A stretch of 64,000 bases of DNA from NCBI GenBank assembly GCA_000063525.1, contig CT978603.1, forward strand, positions 1,855,105 through 1,919,104, in the 5' to 3' direction. The notes beneath the pieces were generated by a model. It was not told the origin of the DNA and made no database searches. It worked only from the letters and a program-made list of their open reading frames with translations. Source of the stretch: Synechococcus sp. RCC307 (GTDB taxonomy: Bacteria > Cyanobacteriota > Cyanobacteriia > PCC-6307 > Cyanobiaceae). Position 1 is the stretch's first letter; the number at the start of each line of letters is the position of its first letter. A program made the translations under genes and the position numbers. Shown piece after piece: positions 9,259 through 17,800 of the stretch.

Positions 9259-11057
9259 AACGCCTTGGTCTTTGCGCCAGCCAGGCCGGCCTCAAGCTGC
9301 TCGAACCGCTGCTGCAAGCGGGTGAACTCGACGCCATTGCTGTTCCTGCTGGCCTACTCAATGCCCAGCGGCCTGAGTTGATTCGCCATACAGACGGCCC
9401 AAAAGGACTGCTGCAAGAGCACTGGGGCGAGTTGGAGCTGCTGGTGGGGGCACTGGCCGCAGGAGCCCTGGTGCGACTGGTGGCGCCACTGCTGCAACAC
9501 AAGCTGCATGACCCAGCGGTGCTGCTAGTGGCAGCGGAGGGACCAACACTGCTGGCCCTACTGGGGGGCCATAGCCAGCAGGCCGACACCCTGGCCGAGC
9601 AATTGGCGCCCCTCCTGCAAGCCAACGTGATCCAAAGCGGGTTCAGCAGCAGTCAAGGACTGCCAGCCCTCGATTCATTGGGCGAAGCCTGGGGCTGGCG
9701 TCGCGGCAGTGGCAACTGGGATGCCCTGATGCATCGGGCCGCCCGGAGTGAACCGTTAAGCCTGGAGGTTGGGGCAGGGCAACAAGCCCTGAGCGATTGG
9801 CTGCTGGCCAGTGAGTTGCCGCTAGCGCGCGCCAGCAGCAGCGCGGCTGATCTCTGCATCAGCAGCAGCACGGGTGCTGGTTGCCGCTGGCACCCACCGG
9901 TGCTTTGGCTAGGGGTGGGCTGTGAACGCGGCAGCAGCCTGGAGTTGTTGCGCCAGGCCGTGGATGGCGCCCTGCAAACCGCGGAGCTAGCAGCAGAAGC
10001 CGTGGCCGGACTGGCCAGCATCGATGTGAAAAACGATGAGCCCGCCCTGCAGGTCCTGGCCAGCGAGCGCAACTGGCCGCTGAAGTTTTTCAGCGCCGAT
10101 GAGCTCAAAGCCCAATCCGTGCCCAACCCATCGGCCGTGGTGGCTGCCGAGGTGGGGTGCCCGAGCGTGGCGGAAGCCGCCGCCCTCTGCGCCGCAGGAT
10201 CCGGCGCTGAGCTGCGCTTGGAGAAACAAATCAGCCGGGGGCAACCGGGCGAAGGCGCCGTCACCACGGCGATTGCTGCCGCCCCACAACCCTGGGCACC
10301 GCAACGGGGACATCTACATCTGATTGGCGCTGGCCCTGGAGCCCTCAATCAACTCACTCCAGCTGCCCAGCAAGCGTTAGCCAGCAGCAGCGCCTGGGTG
10401 GGTTATGGCCTTTATCTCGATCTTTTGGAGCCATTGCGCCGGGCCGATCAAGTGCGCTTTGACGGCCAGCTCACCAAAGAGAAAGAGCGCTGTCAGCAAG
10501 CCCTTGAACTCGCCCGCCAAGGGGTTGTGGTGGCACTGATCTCCAGTGGAGAGAGCGGGATGTACGGCATGGCCGGCCTGGCCCTTGAGCAATGGCTGGC
10601 ATTAGCAACCCAAGAGCAACCCAACTTCAGCGTTCACCCAGGCATCTCCGCCTTCCAGATGGCCGCCGCACGGCTGGGAGCCCCTTTGATGCACGACCTC
10701 TGCACCATCAGCCTCAGCGACCGGCTGACGCCATGGGAGTTGATCGAACAGCGGCTAAAGGCAGCCGCCCAAGGAGATTTTGTTGTAGCCCTCTACAACC
10801 CCCGCTCCCGAGATCGCCATTGGCAACTGGGGCGCGCCGTGGAATTGCTGCTGGAACACAGGCCCGCCAACACGCCAGCAGCCATCTGCCGCCAACTCAG
10901 CCGCAGCGATGAGGCCTTGCAGATCCATCCATTGGCTGAGCTGCCACTCGAAGCCGTCGACATGTTCAGCCTGGTGCTGATCGGCAACAGCACGACCCGC
11001 TTTGAGCACGGGCAGATGGTGACGCCCCGCGGCTACCCCGGGGCTGAATTGAGCTGA
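9255..11057 (+). CDS. cobJ: CbiG-CobJ fusion: cobalamin biosynthesis protein / precorrin-3B C17-methyltransferase
   Basis: 600 residues acting in corrin ring formation. Residues 1 to about 345 resemble CbiG: the N-terminal segment has HTDGPKGLLQEHWGELELL and LLALLGGHSQQADTLAEQLA, followed by the CbiG C-terminal subdomain with IDVKNDEPALQVLASERNWP. From about residue 352 (GHLHLIGAGPGALNQLTPAA) to the end is a tetrapyrrole methyltransferase of the CobJ/CbiH type, with the SAM-binding SSGESGMYGMAGLALEQ and VVALYNPRSRDRHWQL. Fusion of lactone opening and C17 methylation steps is known in cyanobacteria. The TTG start at 9255 overlaps the preceding stop (TTGA), suggesting coupled translation. No B12 riboswitch is seen. 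Confidence 0.9.
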   Translation: MKRLGLCASQAGLKLLEPLLQAGELDAIAVPAGLLNAQRPELIRHTDGPKGLLQEHWGELELLVGALAAGALVRLVAPLLQHKLHDPAVLLVAAEGPTLLALLGGHSQQADTLAEQLAPLLQANVIQSGFSSSQGLPALDSLGEAWGWRRGSGNWDALMHRAARSEPLSLEVGAGQQALSDWLLASELPLARASSSAADLCISSSTGAGCRWHPPVLWLGVGCERGSSLELLRQAVDGALQTAELAAEAVAGLASIDVKNDEPALQVLASERNWPLKFFSADELKAQSVPNPSAVVAAEVGCPSVAEAAALCAAGSGAELRLEKQISRGQPGEGAVTTAIAAAPQPWAPQRGHLHLIGAGPGALNQLTPAAQQALASSSAWVGYGLYLDLLEPLRRADQVRFDGQLTKEKERCQQALELARQGVVVALISSGESGMYGMAGLALEQWLALATQEQPNFSVHPGISAFQMAAARLGAPLMHDLCTISLSDRLTPWELIEQRLKAAAQGDFVVALYNPRSRDRHWQLGRAVELLLEHRPANTPAAICRQLSRSDEALQIHPLAELPLEAVDMFSLVLIGNSTTRFEHGQMVTPRGYPGAELS

Positions 11058-11058
11058 G

Positions 11059-12135
11059 TCAGTCCTCCGTATGGGGGTGGCGGTGATGGGCATCGCTGAC
11101 GTGGGAATGGCTGTGCTCAATGGGCGCATGCTCATGGGGGTGGGCATGCCAAAAGGTCTGAGCTGGGTCGTGGCCTGCCAACTGCTCGGCGCTGTGGCTG
11201 TGGTCGTGGTGGGGGTCTGCGCCATCAGGACTGTGCTGATGGCGGTGGTCGTGATGCTGGGATCGGTGCCGATGCCAGTGGCTGTGTTCCTCGCCGATCA
11301 ACAACACAACCCCAAAGGCCATCAGGGCTGCAGCCCCTAGCAACGAGGTGCTCAGGGGATTGCGCAGCACCACAACAGCAAAGATCGCTCCAACAAAGGG
11401 GGCTGTTGAGAAGACGACCGCTTCCCTGGCCGCCCCAAGGCGGCGCAAAGCCAGAAAGTCCAACCAAATCGAGATGCCATAGCCCAGGGCCCCCACCAGC
11501 AGCAGCTGCAAGCTGACGTGCCAAGGAGGGAAGGGTTGCCCGAGCCCCCAGGCCAGCAGCAGCATCGGCAACGAGGCACAGGTGGCCTTAAAGCCAGCCA
11601 GTTGCAGCGGATCCCGCAAGCTCAGGCGCTGACTGAGGTTGTTATCGATGCCCCAGGCCATGGTGGCTGCAGCAATCAGCAGCGCGCCGCTTGTGGACGC
11701 CCCACCAAGGGATCCCCGCGACAGCACAACCGCACCAGCCAGCGTCAGTGATGCGGCGAGCACACCGCGCCGGCCCAAGTGTTCTTTGCCCACCAGGACC
11801 GCGATCAGCAGCGTGAAAACCGCTTCAAGGTTGAGCATCAAGGCCCCGGCGGCGGCGGGCAGGCGCTCCAGCCCCAGCACCAGCAGCCAGGGACCAAGCA
11901 CGCCTCCCAGCAAGGTGAGGCCTGCCAGTGCCGGCAGGTCAACGCGCCATTGGATCGGCGTTTCAGCGCCCGATCCACCGGCTAAAGCGCGCACCACTAA
12001 GAGGGCGAGACTGGCTCCGAGATAGAGCAGAGCGGCGACAGCAAGAGCTCCCCCCTGGCCCGCAAGCAGGGTGATCAGAGGGGCGCTACACCCAAACAGA
12101 AGAGCAGCCAGCAGTCCGGGGAGGTAGCGGGCCAT
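11059..12135 (-). CDS. DMT-superfamily (EamA) permease with a long histidine-rich tail
   Basis: 358 residues with about ten hydrophobic segments in the two-EamA-repeat pattern up to about residue 280, ending in LLGAAALMAFGVVLLIGEE. The last 77 residues then contain 25 histidines plus many Asp/Glu/Ser, the composition seen in metal-binding loops of zinc or nickel transporters (CDF, ZIP) but unusual for EamA proteins. Substrate is unknown; metal transport, or metal sensing by a metabolite exporter, are inferences. The ATG at 12135 was preferred to a TTG one codon upstream. The stop lies one base from the cobJ stop, facing it, with no terminator between. Confidence 0.85.
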   Translation of the reverse strand: MARYLPGLLAALLFGCSAPLITLLAGQGGALAVAALLYLGASLALLVVRALAGGSGAETPIQWRVDLPALAGLTLLGGVLGPWLLVLGLERLPAAAGALMLNLEAVFTLLIAVLVGKEHLGRRGVLAASLTLAGAVVLSRGSLGGASTSGALLIAAATMAWGIDNNLSQRLSLRDPLQLAGFKATCASLPMLLLAWGLGQPFPPWHVSLQLLLVGALGYGISIWLDFLALRRLGAAREAVVFSTAPFVGAIFAVVVLRNPLSTSLLGAAALMAFGVVLLIGEEHSHWHRHRSQHHDHRHQHSPDGADPHHDHSHSAEQLAGHDPAQTFWHAHPHEHAPIEHSHSHVSDAHHRHPHTED

Positions 12136-12146
12136 CAATAATCAAG

Positions 12147-12220
12147 TCGGGATGACAGGATTCGAACCTGCGGCCCCTTCGTCCCGAACGAAGTGCGCTA
12201 CCAAGCTGCGCTACATCCCG
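12147..12220 (-). tRNA. tRNA-Pro (anticodon CGG)
   Basis: 74 bases folding as a cloverleaf: acceptor CGGGATG/CATCCCG with discriminator A, D arm GCGC-AGCTTGGTA-GCGC, anticodon stem CTTCG/CGAAG with loop TTCGGGA giving anticodon CGG, and TTCGAAT T-loop. CCA is not encoded. It reads CCG codons and sits between the DMT permease gene (same strand) and lipA (opposite strand). Confidence 0.95.
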
Positions 12221-12244
12221 ATGTACCGAGTTTAGGAGACCAAC

Positions 12245-13114
12245 TTGCAAAAGCCTGAATGGCTGCGTGTGAAAGCCCCCCAGCGTGAGCGGATCGGTGC
12301 CGTAGCCGATCTCCTGCTGGATCTCAAGCTCAACACGGTCTGCCAAGAGGCGAGCTGCCCCAACATCGGCGAATGCTTTGCCGGCGGCACGGCCACCTTT
12401 TTGATCATGGGCCCGGGCTGCACGCGCGCCTGCCCCTATTGCGACATCGATTTCGATAAGAGCGTGCGCGAACTGGATCCCACCGAGCCCGAACGGCTCG
12501 GGGAAGCAACCCAGCGTTTGGGCCTCAAGCATGTGGTGATCACCTCGGTGAACCGCGATGACCTGGCCGATGGCGGGGCCAGCCAATTTGTGGCCTGCAT
12601 TGAGCAGATTCGCCGGCGCTCACCTGGCACCACTATTGAGCTGTTGGTGCCCGACTTCTGCGGCGACTGGGATGCCTTGGCCGCTGTGATGGCAGGGGCG
12701 CCCGATGTGCTCAACCACAACATCGAAACCGTACCGCGGCTCTACAAGAAGGCTCGCCCCCAGGCCATCTATGAGCGCTCGCTGGAGTTGCTCCAGCGCG
12801 TTCGCCAAGGCTGGCCGCGCTGCTACAGCAAATCCGGCCTGATGGTGGGGCTGGGTGAAACCGATGCCGAAGTCATAGAGGTGCTGGCTGATCTACGCCG
12901 CCATGCCGTCGACATCGTGACCATTGGCCAATACCTCTCACCGGGCCCCAAACATCTTCCGGTGGATCGCTTTGTCAGCCCAGAGCAATTCGAGCAGTTC
13001 CGCAGCCAAGGCGAATCGGAGCTGGGCTTTTTGCAGGTGGTGAGCACGCCGCTCACGCGCAGCAGCTACCACGCCGGTGAGGTGCAGCGGCTGATGCAGG
13101 AACACCCACGCTGA
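12245..13114 (+). CDS. lipA: Lipoyl synthase
   Basis: Radical SAM enzyme that inserts two sulfurs into octanoyl groups on E2 and H proteins. 289 residues. It has both cluster motifs: the auxiliary-cluster cysteines in [12 protein letters not shown] and the radical [11 protein letters not shown], plus the family's C-terminal RSSYHAGE. The start is TTG at 12245: an in-frame TAG sits three codons upstream (12233-12235) and AGGAG (12234-12238) is well placed as a ribosome-binding site, and there is no better downstream ATG before conserved sequence. It stands alone, divergent from tRNA-Pro. Confidence 0.96.
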   Translation: MQKPEWLRVKAPQRERIGAVADLLLDLKLNTVCQEASCPNIGECFAGGTATFLIMGPGCTRACPYCDIDFDKSVRELDPTEPERLGEATQRLGLKHVVITSVNRDDLADGGASQFVACIEQIRRRSPGTTIELLVPDFCGDWDALAAVMAGAPDVLNHNIETVPRLYKKARPQAIYERSLELLQRVRQGWPRCYSKSGLMVGLGETDAEVIEVLADLRRHAVDIVTIGQYLSPGPKHLPVDRFVSPEQFEQFRSQGESELGFLQVVSTPLTRSSYHAGEVQRLMQEHPR

Positions 13115-13166
13115 TCAATTTCTTTTGGTCAACCGCTTAGGGTTTAGGCCCAGTCCGACGTACTAA

Positions 13167-14831
13167 ATGCCTGCGGCCACGGCGGTGTTCAACCGAATCA
13201 GCGCCAACAATCTGCGCGGTGACCTGTTTGGCGGCCTGACCGCCGCCGTGATCGCCCTGCCGATGGCCCTGGCTTTCGGTGTAGCCAGCGGAGCTGGCGC
13301 CACGGCAGGCCTCTGGGGTGCGGTGCTGGTGGGTCTCTTCGCCGCTCTCTTTGGCGGCACTCCCACGTTGATCTCCGAGCCCACGGGCCCGATGACGGTG
13401 GTGATGACAGCAGTCATCGCTGGCCTGACAGCCCGCAACCCCGAGCACGGCCTGGCCATGGCATTCACGGTGGTGATGCTGGCTGGGGTGTTCCAGATCG
13501 GCTTTGGCCTGTTGCGTCTGGGGCGGTACGTCACCCAGATGCCTTACACGGTGATCTCCGGCTTCATGAGCGGGATCGGCCTGATCCTGATCATCCTGCA
13601 GCTGGGACCCTTCCTGGGTCAGGCCAGCCCCAAGGGAGGCGTGATTGGCACCTTGCAGGCGTTGCCTCAACTGCTAGCCGGAGCACGCCCTTTGGAGGTG
13701 TCCCTGGCGCTGATCACCCTGGCCATCCTCTGGTTCACCCCCAAGCAACTCAAAAAAATTGCCCCACCGCAGTTGATTGCGCTGCTGGTGGGAACCCTGG
13801 TCTCGCTGCCACTGATCAGTGGCTTTGGCTCTGAGGACATTCGCCGCATTGGCGAAATTGCCTCCGGCTTCCCGCAGCTGCAGCTGCCGATGTTCAGCGG
13901 CGCTGAACTGCAACTGATGGTGGTGGATGCCGCTGTGCTCGGCATGCTCGGCTGCATTGATGCTCTGCTCACCTCGGTGGTGGCCGACAGCCTCACCCGG
14001 ACAGAGCACAACTCCAACAAAGAACTGATTGGCCAAGGCCTGGGCAACCTCGTCAGTGGCCTGTTCGGTGGCCTGCCCGGCGCTGGCGCCACGATGGGCA
14101 CGGTGGTGAACATCCAGAGCGGCGGCCGCAGCGCCCTCTCCGGCATCTTCCGCGCGGTGATCCTGATGCTGGTGATCCTGGTGGGAGCTCCACTGGCAGC
14201 CGAGATTCCTCAAGCGGTGCTGGCTGGCATTGCCCTGAAGGTGGGTGTCGACATCGTCGACTGGGATTTCATCAAGCGCGCCCACCGCATCTCCCTCAAT
14301 GGGGCGCTGATCATGTATTTAGTGATCGCCCTCACCGTTCTGGTGGATCTGATCACCGCGGTGTTTGTAGGCGTTTTCATCGCCAACATCCTCACGATCG
14401 ACAAGATGAGCGAGCTGCAAAGCGAGGCGATCCAGTCGGTGAGCACAGGCGATGGCGACCTGGAGATCAGCGACGACGAGCGCGAGCTACTGAATCAGGG
14501 CCACGGCAAGGTTCTGCTGTTCCAGCTCAATGGCGCCATGATTTTCGGCGTTGCCAAGGCGATTAACCGCGAGCACAACGCCATCAGCGACTGCAGGGCC
14601 GTGGTGTTTGACCTCTCCAAGGTGTCGCACCTGGGTGTGACCGCAGCGCTAGCCGTGGAAAACGCGGTGGAAGAAGCGATTGAAGTGGGCCGGCAGGTGT
14701 TTGTCGTTGGTGCCAGCGGCACCACACGCCGGCGCTTGGAAAAGCTCGGCCTATTCAGCAAGCTGCCAGCAGAGCGCACTGAAATCGACCGGCGCGAGGC
14801 GCTGCGGACCGCCGTAGCGGGGATTGCCTGA
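13167..14831 (+). CDS. bicA: SulP-family Na+-dependent bicarbonate transporter BicA
   Basis: 554 residues, very close in pattern to BicA of Synechococcus PCC 7002: RGDLFGGLTAAVIALPMALA, then FGGTPTLISEPTGPMTVVMT, then LGCIDALLTSVVADSLTRTE, and PGAGATMGTVVNIQSGG. Residues 1 to about 415 form the membrane domain and about 435-545 a cytoplasmic STAS domain (FQLNGAMIFGVAKAINREH). Role: low-affinity, high-flux HCO3- uptake for the carbon-concentrating mechanism; the plasma membrane is its known site. It could be another SulP anion carrier, but identity to BicA motifs is high. The stop is five bases from the facing gltB stop. Confidence 0.92.
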   Translation: MPAATAVFNRISANNLRGDLFGGLTAAVIALPMALAFGVASGAGATAGLWGAVLVGLFAALFGGTPTLISEPTGPMTVVMTAVIAGLTARNPEHGLAMAFTVVMLAGVFQIGFGLLRLGRYVTQMPYTVISGFMSGIGLILIILQLGPFLGQASPKGGVIGTLQALPQLLAGARPLEVSLALITLAILWFTPKQLKKIAPPQLIALLVGTLVSLPLISGFGSEDIRRIGEIASGFPQLQLPMFSGAELQLMVVDAAVLGMLGCIDALLTSVVADSLTRTEHNSNKELIGQGLGNLVSGLFGGLPGAGATMGTVVNIQSGGRSALSGIFRAVILMLVILVGAPLAAEIPQAVLAGIALKVGVDIVDWDFIKRAHRISLNGALIMYLVIALTVLVDLITAVFVGVFIANILTIDKMSELQSEAIQSVSTGDGDLEISDDERELLNQGHGKVLLFQLNGAMIFGVAKAINREHNAISDCRAVVFDLSKVSHLGVTAALAVENAVEEAIEVGRQVFVVGASGTTRRRLEKLGLFSKLPAERTEIDRREALRTAVAGIA

Positions 14832-14836
14832 GTCGA

Positions 14837-17800
14837 TCAGGCAGCCACCGCCTCCTTCTCAGCCAGGCCAACGTTGCCGCGCTCGCTGGGGGGAACCAGC
14901 AGCTTGAAGCGGCCCTTCCAGCTGTTCCAATCGGCAAGGATTGCCGAGGCTTTGGTGCTGCCGGTTTCAGCGACATAGGCCTCGAGCAGTGGCTTGAGCA
15001 AAGCCTCCTGCTCCGGAGTCGTCAGCGGACAGATTGCCACGATCTCCGGGTTGACCCGAGCGGTGAGGCGATCGTCTTCATCGAGCAAGAAGGCCACACC
15101 ACCAGTCATGCCAGCAGCCACGTTGCGGCCGGTGCTGCCCAGCACCACCACAACGCCACCAGTCATGTATTCACAGCAGTGATCACCAGCACCTTCAACA
15201 ACGGTTCGTGCACCGCTATTGCGGACGCCAAAGCGTTCACCGGCGCGGCCGTAGGCAAACAGCTCACCGCCCGTTGCGCCATAGAGGCAAGTGTTGCCGA
15301 GGATCACCTGGCTGCCAGGGTCGTTGCCGCTGCCAGGGGGCACCACAGTGAGACGTCCACCGCAAAGACCTTTGCCGACGTAGTCGTTGGCCTCGCCGAC
15401 CAGGCGCACATTCATGCCCTGCACGTTGAAGGCACCGAAGCTCTGACCTGCAAACCCCTCAAAGGTGAGGTTGAGCTGACCCTTGAACCCGGTGTTGCCA
15501 TGACGTGCAGCGATCTCGCCGGCCAGGCGAGCGCAGACGCTGCGATCGGTGTTGATGATCGGCACGGTGCGGGCCAACTGACCATGGCCCTCGATGGCCG
15601 CCATCAGTTCGGCATCGGCGAGTAGCTGATCTTCAAGGATCGGCCCATTGCTATGGGCCTCACTGGCGTGCTGCAACCAGGAGCGGTCTTCAGCGCCAGC
15701 AATCGGAGCCAACAGGCAGGACAAATCCAGGGCCTGGGTCTTGGCCAACTGCACCTGACGAGCCTGAAGCAGCTCCGTGCGACCGATCAACTCCTGCAGG
15801 CTGGCGACACCCAGCACGCTGAGCAGCTGGCGCACCTCTTCAGCGACAAAGAGGAAGAAGTTGACCACCTGTTCCGGCAGACCGGGGAAACGCTTGCGCA
15901 GGTTTTCCTTCTGCGTTGCCACGCCGACCGGGCAGTTATTGGTGTGACAAACGCGGGCCATGATGCAGCCCTCAGCGATCATCGCGACCGAGCCGAAGCC
16001 GTACTCCTCTGCGCCCAGCAAAGCGGCAATCACCACATCCCAACCGGTCTTGAGGCCGCCATCGGCGCGCAGCAGCACGCGATTGCGCAAACCGTTTTCC
16101 AGCAGTGAGCGGTGCACCTCGGTCAGACCCATTTCCCAGGGACCACCGGCGTGCTTGATCGAGCTCAATGGAGAAGCACCCGTGCCTCCGTCATGGCCGG
16201 AGATCTGGATCACATCGGCATTGGCCTTAGCAACACCAGCGGCGATGGTGCCGATGCCGATCTCAGCCACCAACTTGACGCTCACGCGAGCCGCAGGGTG
16301 CACCTGGTGCAGGTCGTGAATCAGCTGCGCCAGATCCTCAATCGAATAGATGTCGTGGTGCGGCGGCGGCGAGATCAGAGCCACACCCGGCTTGCTGTTG
16401 CGCAGCCAAGCGATGTATGGGTCCACCTTGGGGCCGGGCAGCTGACCGCCTTCACCTGGCTTGGCACCCTGAGCCACTTTGATCTCAAGCTGCTTGCCGC
16501 TGCGCAGGTATTCCGGGGTCACACCGAAACGACCTGAAGCGATCTGCTTGATCGCAGAGCAGGCGGTGTCGCCATTGCGCAGGCCGCCAATGCTGGGGAG
16601 CACCTTGGAGCGCCCCTCACCATCCACATCGTTGAGCATGTTGAAGCGGGCGGGATCTTCCCCGCCCTCACCGCTGTTGCTCTTGCCGCCGATGCGGTTC
16701 ATGGCAACGGCCAACACTTCATGGGCTTCGCGGGAGAGCGCTCCAAGGCTCATGCCACCGGTGCAGAAGCGGGCGCAGATGCTTTCAACGCTCTCGACTT
16801 GATCCATCGGCAACGGCGTTGGGGCCGGCTTCAGCTCGAGCAGGTCGCGCAGGGTGGTGACAGGCCGGTTTTCCAGCAGCGTCTTGTAGGTGGAGAAGTG
16901 GTCGTAACCGGGTCCAGCCTTCACTGCGGCGTGAAGAGCCTTGGCCATCTCAGGGCTGTTGAGGTGGTATTCGCCACCGGTGCGGTACTGCACAAAGCCC
17001 ATGAACTCGAGCTTGGTGCGGTTGAGTTCGGGGAACGCCTTGGCATGCAGGCTGAGGGTTTCACTGGCCAGATCGGTGATCGAGAGTCCAGCCACCCGGC
17101 TGGTGGTGCCAGCGAAGGCCAAATCGATCAGATCGGCGCCAATGCCAATGGCCTCGAAGATCTGAGCGCCGTGATAGCTGGCCAGCAAGGAAATGCCGAT
17201 CTTGGAGAGGATCTTGCGCAGCCCGTTTTCCAGCGCCAGGCGCACGTTGGCCTGAACCTGATCGGTGGTGAGGGCGGGCAGCTTGCCCAGCTCGATGGCC
17301 TTGCGCACCTTGGGTTGGTCGAGCCAATGGCGGCTGGTTTCCCAGGTGAGCCAGGGGCAAACGGCACTGGCACCAAAACCAATCAGACAGGCCAGGTGGT
17401 GGGTGCTCCAGCACTGAGCCGTGTCCACAACGATGGAGGTTTGCAAGCGCAACCCCAGCCGCAGCAGGTGGTGGTGCACAGCCCCCACAGCGAGCAGGGC
17501 GGGGATGGTGGTGTGGCTCGCAGTGACCCCGCGATCGGAGAGCACCAGGATCGTTTTGCCCTCGCGCACGGCGGCTTCAGCCGCGCTCTGCAAGTGCGTC
17601 ACCGCCTGCTGCAAGCCAGCGGGGCCATCGGCTACAGCAATCAAGGTGGAGAGGGTGGTTGCTGGCAAGCCTTGGGAGGTAGCAGCTGCGAGTTCCGCTT
17701 CGTTGAGAATCGGGCTGGGCAGATGCAACATCCCAGCCGCGCTGGCCTCCGGTTTCAGAGAAGAACCCCGGCGGCCCAGATGCATCTCCAGGCTCATCAC

